A stretch of DNA of 64,000 bases from Scortum barcoo (Eukaryota > Chordata > Actinopteri > Centrarchiformes > Terapontidae). Shown in pieces: positions 1 to 12,800 of the stretch. The stretch covers positions 13,880,528-13,944,527 of the forward strand of contig CM041546.1 in the NCBI GenBank assembly GCA_023238725.1, read 5' to 3'. Positions within the stretch are counted from its first letter, which is position 1. Every line of letters begins with the position of its first letter. The notes beneath the pieces were generated by a model that searched no databases, was not told the DNA's origin, and saw only the letters and a list, made by a program, of their open reading frames with translations. The position numbers and the translations under genes were made by a program.

Positions 1-1714
1 ACCAGTTTTGTAGGAGGACTATGTGGATCATTGATACATTTTAAAAAAATCAGCCTGCTGGAAGCACAGTACACAGAGATGGACTAGTATAAGTACAAAA
101 TATGTAGCCTTCCTTACAGCAATGTCAAGACAAACATTATCATATCACAGTTTTTATGATGAAAACAACCGATCCAGCCCTGAAGAGGTGTAGGTTTACA
201 TGTTAAGGTAGTAAGAATCTAGATGAGGCAGCTTGCTGAGCAATTTACATAAGCTGCTAAACTCAGAAAGGGATTATTTCAATAGCTTTGCTTTCCCTTG
301 TTTGCTGACACAATGTAAGGAGTACAGTAGATGCACAGTTTCCCAACTCATGAGTGAGTTAAAACTGGCTGCCAATCAAATGAGGTAAAATTTTGCTGCT
401 CTGTATTATCCCTGCTGTATATGTTGTCCCTTCAGAGACGGTGTTTCAGTTTTAGAACAATACGGTGCATTGTTCCTGCAGCCTATGACACATCCTTTGT
501 TTCACAGTAATATGGCACTTTGTCCTCACAGCTGAAGTATCTCTTGTTTTACAGTAATTTTGTCTCATGAAGCTTCTTTATAATAAGACGGTTCATTGTT
601 CTCTCAGCTTATGAAGTGTCTCCTGCCATTTGTTTTATATCGTCCTTTGGAGCTCACAAGGCAAAAAAATTATGTTGTTTGCATGTACATCCTGGAAGGG
701 GAATGTAATTCTACTTTTGTAGATCAATAAAAACCATTGTATTCTAATGTATTCCACTCACTATTCTAATCCATCCTCTCCTATTAGCAAACATATGGGC
801 ATGCTGGCTGCAGTGGCTGTTATGTAATTAATAGTCATGGAGGGGCAATTAAAATCGGGAGGCTTTATGGGCTTGCTGATTAGGATATTTAAAGCATGAA
901 GTACCCAAGGCTCTTATTTTTGTGCAAGTTTCTGTGTATCTTCTTGTTTATATTAGTTTGCTATTCTGTTTCCTCAAGCAAATGTGTGTTTGTGTGAAAA
1001 ATGAGCACTGCCTTTGTGCTTGTGTGTGATGTGAGAGTACTTACAAGCCAAGGAACAGTTTTAACACTTATCCTTGACTTTTCCTTTACCCGCGCGCAAT
1101 TAATTACTGCCCAGAATAGCAGCCCTGGGATCAGCTGCTAAGGAAATGAAAACACATCAGTGTAAATGCAACGCCAGCCGACTCTGGGAGTGTTGTAGTG
1201 CAGCACACTGAAACCCTGCACAGCCATCCATTTGCAATGACAATCATTATCGCGTGAAAGCAGTGGTCTCCAACTCTATTCTAGAGGGGATGTGTGTGTT
1301 CACAGTCCCACAGTAATCCATATTCACTTTCTTAATTGGTTCAATTAGTTCTCTCAGATACTGTATGAATTTTACACTCTGCCTGTCCCCAGATAAAGGC
1401 CAGTTAACGTATTACTGGGCAGAGGTTACAAATTGGGTTCCCAGTGGTGAGGCTTAATACACAGAGGATTTGAAGTCATTTATGTGGTTGAGTGGGCTAA
1501 AAACTGTATTTCTGACACTGTAATGAGGGAACACAAGCATCTTGGCCTCACCGTTTAGTCAAATGCAAGACGTACCCTCGTGGGAATTCACACACACCCG
1601 CACACAGATACACACACATGACATATCAGGCACAGATAACCACACAATAGGTGGTAAATATTCTTGCTGTTTTATCACAGTCACAAACATTAAGTCACCC
1701 TTTAATTCACTTAA

Positions 1715-1758
<44 letters not shown>

Positions 1759-4700
1759 AACGCTACCAACGCTGGACTCTTATTGTCCAGTTACCAAATT
1801 TGGACCACTATATATAAAAAGAAATATATATTCTATATCTATTTTTTTCATACATAAAAGCTAAACAATCTTGGTTTAAATGCAACACAAAGTACAAATA
1901 AAACCTTCACTGAGAAAAGCAGGTGCTGAGCCACATTAAGCTGGTTAAGTTCTAGAAGTGGATATGTTAACTATGTCAGCAAAAACAAGAATAAAAAATA
2001 TTCATTTATCAAAACTCCTATGGACGGTTAAGTTCAAACAGATTCTGCGGATCCAAGTTTGAGCTTCAGGGATTCAGACTGCCAAAGGTGAGCTGCAAAT
2101 CTCACCAGGCTCACTGTTTCCAGACTGTTTCTGTGGTTTTGTGACCCCTGTTTCAATCCACATCCTTGTTTGTTTGTGGCTTTTACAGCAAGAACAAAAA
2201 CCTTTCTTGCAGTTTGGTTTGGTGTCCTTCAAACACTGGGATCAATCTTAAATTAAGGGATGGGTAATGAAATATTCATCCTTCTCCTCCATAACTGAAC
2301 TCATCATTATGGAAGCCAGTTTAGCCAGTGGCAAATTACAGGAGGTGGTTCTGTAATAGACAAGGCTTTTTTTCACACCTAAATCACAAGTAGTCTCATC
2401 AAATTGGCTCAACTGGACACTTGCAAACTTCCTAAATGGCCGTTGTGACTGCGGATCATGTTTTTACAATACAAGGGAGCAGGTATGTGATGGTGTTAAA
2501 GCACATATTCCAGGACACATGAAATCAGCTATGGCAGACTTTAAATCACTATAAATATTTTCTACATCTTTGTAACAGAAAGTTAGGGAAATGTAACAAC
2601 TGGTAATAAGGGTTATAATTATTAATGGGAAACAGTGAGTAAAATCACAAAGATCTGAGCCCCTTACAAGTTTAAATTCACTGCACTGGATATCAGAATC
2701 AGTGGTGCTATAGATGCATCCACACATCACACTACATAATACTCTTAAAATGATAAACATCCAGCAACAAAAAAATATACAGCAATGTCACTGGAGGTCG
2801 ACCTATTTGACCCCGTTGCTCTGCTAAAAGAAATACTTCATAGAGGAATGGTGAATTTGATGCTCTTTAGTCTAATAATTTTCTCTGCTTCCATTTTTGA
2901 CACAGCAGTTTTCTGCCATTTGCTGTTTTAGCACCAGCAGCACAAAGTTCTTTTTCACTTTATTTATTTTTTTTTTTACACCAAACAGAAACAGTACTTT
3001 CTTAAAAAAAGAGTCTAGTTTAAAAAGAGTCAGAAGTCATGAAGCTATCTCAGCTCCCTGAAGTCACGGTTATCAAATACACTGGACAAATAGTTTAAAC
3101 AAACAAAACGACTTTGTTATGGTCAGGTTAGCTTAAGATCATGGTCATGGTTACATTTGAACTATATAACAATTAAAAAATTATCCAAATAAAAAGGTGC
3201 ATTTATGAGGCAGATGCCTCTGATCATAAATACCTCTTAAAATGTTACATGAAACACTATATTGTACTTAAAACAGTTCAGTGGAACTTTTCATTTTGTG
3301 TTGATTGTTCGGCAGTCTGTGGACAGAGGCGGTAGTGTTTCACCTAACGTTAGCTCACATGTTCCCTCCTTCTCCAGACGACCCTTCCAGGAGGAGAGCG
3401 ACAGCAGCTCCAGAGACAGACCTTCAGATAGCGGCTGAAGCAACTCGTATTAGACTGTTTCATAACCAGTTAAAAACTCCATTGAGTGGTTTTAAAGAAT
3501 GAAACATAAATTGTTCAAATGGGAATCACACACGTGCCATAGATATGTTTTAGTTTGTGTGTGTGTATGTATGTGTGTGTTTGTAGCTGGTAAAAATGGC
3601 TCTGAGTGTGTTATTAAGTTTTAACTGCGCAAACCCCAAAGGAAATTTACATTTCTGCATAGGAGGGTCACCTGTCTGATTTTAGATGTGTTTAGAATGA
3701 GTCATGTAAAGAAAAAAAAGAAAAAATCCTTATCCTTCTATGTTTTGTTTTTTGCACCTGCCTTCTTGGTAGCTCTTCAGTTTACAACAGTGGGAAGCTT
3801 GAAAAGTAGTTAAGACATCCACTAATGTTAAAGTTTGAACTAAAGTAAATAAATCATGTTTAAGGAGACTGATTCCCTCTGTATGTAGCTGTTAAACAGT
3901 CCCACTGTAGTTTGACAGCCTGCCGGGGTTTGCAAGTTATCCACACTAAGGAGAAGTGTGAAAAAAACAACGTGTCAATGAGTCGTTAAAAAGCCGTCTC
4001 CAGCCTGCAGAGGGCAGTGCTGAGTATGAACCTTAACACTCAAACACCTGCAGGTCCATTCTTGGTTAAAATTAAAACACATCCACCAGACGGTCTTAGC
4101 CATGATTTAAAGCACGACCATTTGGAGTGGACCTCCAAAACGTCCCCTGCTGGCTTGTCAGTCCTCTGCTGGTTAATGTGTAATGACGTTGTGGTCCGCT
4201 GTTGGACACACACATGCAGGCACACACACAAAAACCCTTATTAAATTAATGTTGCCATGTAGACTAAGTGATTAAGTTAGTGACAGGCTAAACTATGTGG
4301 CTTAATGGTCACTCTCCTTTAACGGCTGAGTTAAAGATACCGCACAGGGAGGAAATGGGACCAGTTTGAAAGATATAAACACGCACACACTTACACACAC
4401 GTGCACACATCGTCAAACAAATGAGGCGGTTGCATTACTGTCTGTCTAGTGAATGTAGAGAGCGTATTGATCTGGAGGAGAAGCTCGTACATCAGTGTGG
4501 TTAGGCAAAATGCCATTAAGATGCAGGAGGAATTATGTTTGGACACACACACACACACAAACACACATTTTTTTCTTTTCTTTATCAGAATGAACTGGCT
4601 GTGACTCAACTTCTTGCTTGTTAAAACAGTTTTGCAATTTAAATTGTATCGTTTATTGCTAGTTTTGGTTTCTTCCTTGATCTCCTATTCCTTTTCCCCC

Positions 4701-5900
4701 TCCCCTTGTCTTTCTACCGTCCTCCCTCTCTTGTGTGCCCAGAGGTGTCCACCTCAAGGTTTCACATGAAGGTGGCTGTACAGTAGAGCACAATGCAGGC
4801 AACGGCTGTGCAGCCAGCTGGTTGCGGCTATGGAGAGCGTCCCGTCTTTCCTCCACTGCGCTATTTGTGGGGTCTGATGGGCAAACTGGGAATAGCAGGA
4901 TGATTCAGCGCTACAGGGTCAGGATCTATGATAATGTACCATGGGGAACATTTCCATGTAATGAACACAGTACATCTTCTTTAGAGGCCCTCTTGAGGAA
5001 AGAAGATGAGGACACACAGATAAAGAGGAGTGAAAGAAAGGGAGATCAAGGGAGATTTCAAGAATGAGGGAGGGAGAATAAAGGAAGGAGGACAGAAAGA
5101 AAGGAGAAGGAGCGAAGGAGGAGAATAGTGGAGACGGCAATAATGAGAGGGAAAATTTAATGGATAGACAAAGAAGTAAAAGAGAAGGAGGTAATGTTAA
5201 TGCAGTACAGCCGGCAGTTTGTGCTCCCTCTGCAGCACTTGTGAACACTCCTGGCTGCATTGAGCACTTTCTCTTTTATATCAGCGCCCTGCTGCTACTG
5301 TAAAAAGAGAAAAGAGAGAAAATGTTTTGCGTGTATGCATATAGGTATTTGTGTGTGTGTGCATGCGAGCCCTTTGTTGGGAAGCTTATAAAAAATTGTC
5401 ATGCTGTCTCTTGATTTGTATGGATAAAAGAAGCAATAATGAGCCTCATAATGCGAGCTATTTAGTGCACCATTTGAAGCAAGCTGCCATGTCTGTCAGT
5501 CACAGGAACTTCCACGTCTCTCCGTGACAAGTCCGGGCTTTTGTCCTCAAGTCTCGAACAATAAAGTGATACAGCGATGACAGACGCGCACACACACCCA
5601 ACTCACAACCCCGCATCTGTTAAACATTCATTATTCTCCTCCGTTGTCTTGCAGAAAGAAAACTGCCACAAGCCACAGAGACAAACCGGGCCGAAACCAA
5701 GTCGCTGCCTCTTTTCATGTCCACTGCTGCTTGAGCCGGTTCCACATGGCACACAAGTGTGAAATTGGTGAGTAGATTACATGTGAGTGCTGTGATGTGC
5801 CAGCAGCTGGTCCATCTTTACAGGTCAATACTGATCAAACATGGCTGATAATGTGAGGGGTGAGTCCTTTTGTTCACTTATCTAGGCAGATATCAAGAAA
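1..5900. other. Left-flank DNA with no recognised gene
   Basis: No open frame here resembles a protein family I recognise, and none has a convincing set of splice sites. The sequence is AT-rich, with a CT/CA microsatellite near 1717-1757, a GT-rich stretch near 3555-3580 and a purine-rich stretch at about 5000-5180. The stretch around 3300-3530 looks like an interspersed repeat but I could not define its ends. An open frame at 4735-5067 is low-complexity at its end and unlike anything I know. This DNA lies beyond the 3' end of the pitpnc1-like gene. Confidence 0.6.
1717..1757. repeat. CT microsatellite followed by CA run
   Basis: About 15 CT units followed by about five CA units. No gene is nearby. 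Confidence 0.95.
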
Positions 5901-5909
5901 GAACTTGTA

Positions 5910-5915
5910 TTTATT
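5910..5915 (-). terminator. Candidate polyadenylation signal (distal)
   Basis: AATAAA on the minus strand, about 1.4 kb downstream of the pitpnc1-like stop codon and outside the 6.6-7.1 kb repeat. Position is the only support. Confidence 0.25.
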
Positions 5916-6624
5916 GATAAAAATCCATTACAAAAGTCTATACAGATTAATTTCCACTTAGATTTTCCACATGATTCATTTTTATACTTAATTCAAACAG
6001 CACATCTGTACAAATAAGGCATCAGCAAACGTCATCATTTCATTCTTACCATTGTTGATCCCTGATGATGAAAACCCATTCTCCTCTAAATGTTCATGAA
6101 AAAAATTAAGCTAAACATCTCACAAATGCACAAATTATTGACTTATAATTGAAGTTTTATCCCTGGCTTGACCCATTTGCAGCTCTCAGCTAAGCGATCA
6201 AGGAACTAATACAACGCCTCAGTGCCCTCCGTCAATACACCTGGTCTGACCTATTGGCTGAGGTGTAGAGGGAGCAGATCCATGGCATTGACAGCCTCCC
6301 CCGTTCTCTTCTGCTCTCTCATTAGATCCACTCTATTAGACTCCTTATGCATCTGTCTGTAGGCTGTTGGCCCTGCTGGTGGTCAGTGAGCTACACTACA
6401 GCAGAGAAACTGAGAGGAGGCGCTGAAATGTACTGCGTTTACGGGCTGCTGAAGACACAGAGTATTTGCAAAGGCAATGGTGGACATAGTCTTTGAGTAG
6501 GCACATAGTGTTTGTGTGTTCCTTGTGTGCGTTTGTGCAGCATTTTTTTTACATGCAATGAGGAGAGCAACTACATTTACATAAGAACAGATAAATATTT
6601 GTGTGACAGTGTTATGGGATATTT

Positions 6625-7110
6625 TGGGAAATACATTTATGGGCTCTTTGCTGGAGAGTTAGATTAGAAGATTGATCCGTCCCATATATTTTTATTGCAA
6701 AAGTAGGAGGCAGCAGCCAGTTAGTTTAGTTTAACACAAAAGACTGGAAATAGGGGGAACAGACAGCCAACTCTGTCAAATGGTTTTGAAATAATTTTTC
6801 AACAGGTAATCGCACGTGTTTAAACACAGAGGTGTAAAAACAATAATTCATTTTTTTACTGTAATGTAATAATACACTGTCCAGTACACCACCCCACATA
6901 AAAATACACATTCTCATTTTTATACTTTGTTTTTCATGTGGATTGGTAAAACAAAATCTGATGTGTTATTAATTGATCTTTAGAAGCACCAGCAAGATTT
7001 AGTTACCTTTGGGCGGAACCAGGGTAGCTGTTTACCCCCGTTCCCAGTCTTCATGCTAAGCGAAGCAAAGCAACTGCTGGCTGCAGTTTCATATTTAACA
7101 CAACACATAG
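6625..7110. repeat. Teleost-type interspersed repeat, copy 1
   Basis: The stretch contains the phrases TTGGGAAATACA, GAGAGTTAGATTAGAAGATTG and AAAGACTGGAAATAGGGGG, and ends with CCAGTCTTCATGCTAAGC. I recognise this from memory as a repeat that is very common in teleost introns. Related pieces occur in this window at 11925-12320 and 16300-16460. No coding capacity is visible. Confidence 0.6.
6691..6696 (-). terminator. Candidate polyadenylation signal (proximal)
   Basis: AATAAA on the minus strand, about 630 nt downstream of the pitpnc1-like stop codon. It lies inside an interspersed repeat, so it may be fortuitous. Confidence 0.25.
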
Positions 7111-7324
7111 ATATTAAAATGGTATTGTTCTTCTTATCTAAATCTCCCACAAAAGTATGTTCACCAAAATGTTGAACTATTCAATTTAGGAAGATGTTAA
7201 TGTCACTGTTTGCATGTAGGCGTGTTTGAAAATGACATCATGTGACTCTGGTAAATATTGACATTGGTTTCTGTGTGTATGTACTGTACAGTGTGTGTGT
7301 GTGTGTGTGTGTGTGTTTGAGGCA

Positions 7325-7482
7325 TCATTCAGGGGTAGAGTTGAGGCGAAGGGGACTGTGTGGCACAGTGGAATCAGAGGGGTCAGACATGGCCGCAGTC
7401 GTCAGTCCCATCTTCTTCAGGGAGCGCTCGTCTGTCACTGAGATGGAGCGAAAGAAGGCAGGACGAGAGGCAGCCGGTGGGC
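7325..7482 (-). CDS. pitpnc1: pitpnc1-like terminal coding exon 10 (residues 256-307, stop)
   Basis: Begins after acceptor ATCTATCTGTCTCAG with GC, which joins the G from exon 9 as Gly256. It reads PPAASRPAFFRSISVTDERS, LKKMGLTTAAMSDPSDS, TVPHSPLRLNSTPE, then TGA. Evidence is the strong acceptor, the exact phase match and a total CDS divisible by three. The Ser/Thr/Pro-rich tail contains RSIS; human PITPNC1 has a Ser/Pro-rich tail bound by 14-3-3 proteins, but I see no clear alignment. Another terminal exon could exist in other transcripts. Confidence 0.75.
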
Positions 7483-8205
7483 CTGAGACAGATAGATACA
7501 TAGATGGACAGAGACAGAGGGACATCTTTTTAATTGGCCTTTCTTCCTTTATCTATGATTCTCCTTTATTTGCTTTGACAACAGAAATACATTTCACGTG
7601 CCATACCAATGAAGCAAATTGAAATTGAAGTTAAGAGGCTGTGAGATGGAGAAAGAATGAGATACACATGGCATGAAAGAAGCAACAAGACAGAGATAAA
7701 AGAGGAAGAAAAGCAGAAGATACACTGAGAAGAAGAGAATCAGAACTGTACTTGAGTTTTCAATTTATTTAAGTATATTTAAGATCTGTGTTATACACTT
7801 AGATTCCCATTAGTTAAATCCCTTATTGGTATTCAACTCACAAATCCGACTTTTTATTAGACTCTCTGGAGTAAATTATATCCATTTACTTTTGTTACAG
7901 CAGATGAATGAAATGAAAACTATTACTCGGTGTGTGCGGAGATAAAAGCAGTGGCAGCGTTTGGCCTGTAGGGGGTCATGGCGGTGCAGCGAGCTGCAGC
8001 AGGTTGAGCAATGACTGCAGATTTGTTGCAGCTTGATGTCTCTCATCATCACACACGGGGGGGGGAGAGAGAGAGAAAGAGAGAGCAAAGGCAGCGAGAT
8101 GCTACAGGCCATATTGGGAATTCTACCTTTGATATCGCTCACATCCAGCTGAGGTTCACCAGACTAACCAGCAGGGGGCAGGGTGACCACACACGCGCAC
8201 ACACA

Positions 8206-8237
<32 letters not shown>

Positions 8238-9770
8238 AACACATATGCCCAGACAGAGACCCCCACCAGGGCTGACATTTGCAGCTAAGTGCTGCAATGG
8301 CTGGTTATTTATGTTGAGAGGGCTGGTGATGGGGAGAGTTCAGCAGGTGGCTGCATTACACTGTTTATCAGACCGACGCAGTGGCATTATCACTTCACGA
8401 GCCAGCCTGCACCCTTCTCCCTCCCTCTACATCTGTCTTTCTGTCGTCCTTTTCTGGGCATACACCCCCTGTCTCTCCCCTCCTCGCTGCTCCTTGTGTT
8501 GTGAAATGCCTCCTGACTGCTCTTCCCTCTCCATTTTTCTCCCACAGATGTACACCAGCCATCTGGGTACTTGTAGGGCACAGCTAAGGCACCAGTGGAG
8601 CAACCAGCCTCTGTTCAAGCCTATTAGCATTACAGAGTTATTCATTCATATCGTTTTGCAGTGTGTTGTGTCACAAACTGGCTCAAGAGATGTGACATGC
8701 AAGAGACTACCCAAACTTGAGACAAACCAAAAGACAATGATGAAAGGTTGATGCCAGCTATTGGAATGGAGAGAGAGAATACATGGGCCAGTTTATGCAG
8801 CCTAAGGGCTCAGACAAGCGTAATGATGCCCGTCCCATGTCAACCCACTGGTGAGCCTCTAAGACAATGGGAGGAGCGTCACACAACAATAACAAAACAT
8901 ATAACAGTCACGACTTCCTCGCTTACCGAACCAGGCAAAATTCAACCGCATGTGAAACCAATTCAGGCAAAACCATGTTTGAGGTAATTAAGCACTCCAT
9001 CACACCAACAAGTCTAGACAAAGTCACTGGTTTTACAGCATCTATTTTTACAGACCCACAAGACAAAAACATAAATTCATGCGTTAACATTTGCAATGGT
9101 AAAGCCACAGATAGCGGCAACAGAGCCCAAGTCGTAACTTTGACTAATCTAGTCTCAGCCCCAGTCTTTGGACAGATACCAGGTGGGTATTTTATTAAAA
9201 AAAAACAGTGGGACTGGAAAGCTTCTGTTATGCAGCCACTCCCAGATATACACAGACATGAACCTGAGCTTGTAGCTCTGCCAAGTCAAACACATAAGAG
9301 TTGACATCACAAGTTGCCTAAGAAGAACCCATGAAATAAACCTACCAGGTCAGGATGAGCAAAAAACCATGAGACAAACCAAAAGGCAACGAGTGGTTGC
9401 AAGCTATTGGAAAGGAGAGAGAGTGAACACACGGGCCAGTTTATATAGCCTAAGGGCCTCGGCGAGCTTAATCAGCCAACGAGCCTCCCATGTCAACCGA
9501 TTCCCTGGTGAGCCCCCAAGACAATGAGAAGGGTGTCACACGGGATAGCAATAGGTAACATGGCAGGCTAAATAAATACTAACTACCTGTTCAGATTCAC
9601 TGTAACACTTTCTAATGATGTAAAAATGTAGAATCGGTGTGTTTTTTGCCTCTGTGTACTTCATTTGTACATCTCCTGCTTATTATGCTGAAATTAAATG
9701 CAAGAATAATTACAGCAGAGGACAAATTCAAACTTACTGCTCTTTTAATCTGTTCTCCCAGTTTTCACCT

Positions 9771-9816
<46 letters not shown>

Positions 9817-12800
9817 AGATTTCACACACAGCTGTATTCTTTCTCCCTTCCCGCCCTCTCTATTTTTGCAGCACAGCGCAAGTCAGGAGCTGCAACCTCA
9901 CCTGTGTTGTTCTGGCTGCATTTGACTTTGCTGTTGGTCTTCTCTTGCATCGCCTGCTCGTACTCCCTCACCTCCTCCAAACTCAGTCCTGTGGGGAAAG
10001 CAAAGTACAGACACACACACAAACACACGCACACACACACACACACACACAGAGCAACAGACCATACAACAGAACAGTATAAGATGTGCATTAATTTGAA
10101 TTAATATTTGAAAATACAGCCAAGTGAACTGCATTGTTCAGAATTTTTTTGTCTGTAAATGTTGACTGTATTTCTGACGCACCGTGCCATTCGTCTATCC
10201 ATGCTACTGCTTGCCTGTGGCCAACCAGAAGAATGTCCCGGATGTTCTGAAATAATACCGGAGATATAAACATGGCAGGAAAAACAAAAGGTAAATAAGA
10301 ACACTGCAAAGTGCTTTTTGATTTTGTGTGCAGATGAAATACCACATAGGATTATCTAACAGTACATCATTGTGAAACTAGTAGTGACACCTTTGTGTAA
10401 TTACTTAAAACAAATAAGCTCATGGCTAAGATAAATGGAAACTTATCGCAGTGGTATGAGTAACGCAAGCCTTTAGTCAAAACTAAAGCCACATTCCCAT
10501 AAACGCTCTTGCCTTGCACTAACCATGTTGGAAAAAGGGTGTTGCTAGTTTTGTTCTTAATGCTTTTGGTTTTGCTTCTTGTTGCACCTTGCAGGATGAA
10601 TGTGTTCAATGTGATTTTTTCATCAGCCGCTGAACTTGTGCCGCCAGCCACTACTGTGAGAACCTTTTGCTTTGTTTGTTCCAGAGGAGGATTCAACCTT
10701 TTTACATTTTTGTGGTTTAAAACAATACTGATGGATTTCATAAAACTCAGTGAAGAGGTCATTTGAGGCTAACAGCCGGCTTGGCAGTGGTCTTGGTAAT
10801 TATCCTAATGTCTATCCTAATGTGGAAATGATTTAAGTGTGTCAAAATTCAACAAAAAGCACATTCAAATAACAAATAGCCACCCTAACCATCAGGATTG
10901 TTGATTGTTGATCATCGTTTTACTGTAGACGTACAAAATGAAAGACATACAGGAATCATTGCCTGAATGAAGCAGAGCGCTTTATTACATTCAATCGGCT
11001 GTAAATTCAAATTTTTCCACCTTGTATTACACCTGTAAGGGCTTGTAACATTAATTGTAGTCCATATTGGGATCCTGCCCTCTTTACATCAGCACAGGGA
11101 AAAGGCATGATGGGGGGAAAAAGCTACGTCTCACTCTGTGTATGAACTCCTCAGTCCTGGTCTGGAAGCCGTACACCTCGAAGCTGCACTGCACCCTCTT
11201 ATAGGAGCACATAATGGGCTTATGGTCATCTCTCCATCCTTTCTCCAGGGGGCCTCGGCCAGTTTTGCTTGACTGCCAGCGACTCAGGTCCTGCACAGAG
11301 CAAACAGAGGGTCTATAGTCTATAGTTACTTGCTGAGTCAGCAGAAACTTTGTCCCTATGAGTCCTTTTCAGGGGGAAACTATGGATGTGTACGTGTGTG
11401 CTGCAAGTGTGTGTATGTGTGTGGGATGATATGTGTGTGAAGGTGCAAGCAGATTGTTGCTCAACACAGCCCATGAGGGGGGAAGTGTGATAACACACAT
11501 TATGCATCTGTGACCAAAGGATGATTGGAAAGTGTTTGTGTTTGTGATTTTATGTTCTCACCGTGTCACTTAATCTATGAGATTGGTGTGTGTTTGTTAT
11601 GCACGTGCATGCATGTGTGCTTATGTGTCTATGCATCAGTGTTGATGTGTGCTTGTCTGCATGCTTGTGTGTACCCGGGCCTGTGAATTGACCTTTGTCT
11701 CTAAGGACTGGAAGGGAGTAAAGAAGCGTGAAACCTTGGTAGGGAGGGAATGAAGATAGGCAGATTTAAAAGAGGCACGTGGGTGTGTTACTGATTTGTG
11801 ATCTTTCAGAAGCAAAAACACAAACCAGTAAAGCAAAGTAAATTAAGTAACTAAGGGTGTGTTTTTGGTTTTGGATTTCATCATGTGTGCCAGTGTCCAC
11901 ATACATTATGAAACATTGCTTCTTAAGGGAAGTTCTACATTTTCAGAAATATGTTTACTTGCTTGCTTAAGTTTGACGAGAATATTCATACCTCATCTGT
12001 GCATTAAGTATGGAGCTAACCCTAACCCTAAGACCTCAATAACTAACACTTTGATCTTGTTATTCAGACAAAAACTGAAATGTAAAAACGACAAGTTATG
12101 GTTTTATCAGCCATTCTGTTGTTTTAGCCACTGTGGTCGGCAGGAAAGAAAGCATGTGCCTCCCTGTAAAATTACAACTTGTCATTTCTACATTTCTATT
12201 GTTGTGTGAATTTAACAGGATACAATGTGTTAACTAGAGAAAAGACACATGTACTAAAGTAAACCTCCAGTCTTTATGCTAAGCTGTGCTACCTACATCC
12301 AGGCTTTAGCTCAATAATTGAAACACAGACTTGTGAGTGGCATCGATCTTCTCACGAAATAAGTGTATTTTCAAAAAATGCAAAAATATTCCTTTAATTT
12401 TGTCATACAGCTTTGCCATTGCAAAACCCCAATAGGTACAATACAGTTTAAGTTTTTCTACACACATTAATATGTTTTTGCTTTTCTGTGGCTGTAAATG
12501 CACGTTTGCATGCTTGTAACAGGACAGTGCGTACCTCTGACTCTTTGTAGTGCTTTTCAGGGATGGGGTCACTCAGGATATCCAGGAAACTCACATGCTC
12601 TCCTGGGGTCGGCGTGTCCCCAAACACCTACATCCAAACAGATGGGGGACGTCATGCAGTGTAATGAGAGCAGACACACTCACCCGTACCCATACTCTCA
12701 CACACATACAGTCACTCACTCAGTGGAGAGTGGGGATGAGAGTAGATGAGTAACTGTGTAGAAAACTGAGGTCACACACCATAACACCTCTCACTGTATC

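Larger units (their letters stand above)
5910..7324 (-). other. pitpnc1: Putative 3' untranslated region of the pitpnc1-like gene
   Basis: This stretch follows the stop codon at 7325-7327 on the minus strand. The GT tract at 7291-7316 lies just beyond the stop. A repeat occupies about 6625-7110. Minus-strand AATAAA hexamers occur at 6696-6691 and 5915-5910, which would give 3' UTRs of roughly 0.6 or 1.4 kb. The true end cannot be decided without transcript data. Confidence 0.35.
7483..9901 (-). other. pitpnc1-like intron 9 (2.4 kb)
   Basis: Holds a CT microsatellite at 9775-9814, a CA-rich tract at about 8190-8240 and a pair of 185-190 bp direct repeats at 8719-8903 and 9371-9562. No exon was recognised. 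Confidence 0.6.

Noticed and set aside
8011..8751. Long open frame on the plus strand (246 codons)
   Set aside because: It runs through simple repeats, resembles no protein family and lies antisense inside pitpnc1-like intron 9. Chance frame.
12015..12035. Telomere-like CCCTAACCCTAA
   Set aside because: Only two units, inside a degenerate interspersed repeat; not a telomere or an interstitial telomeric array.
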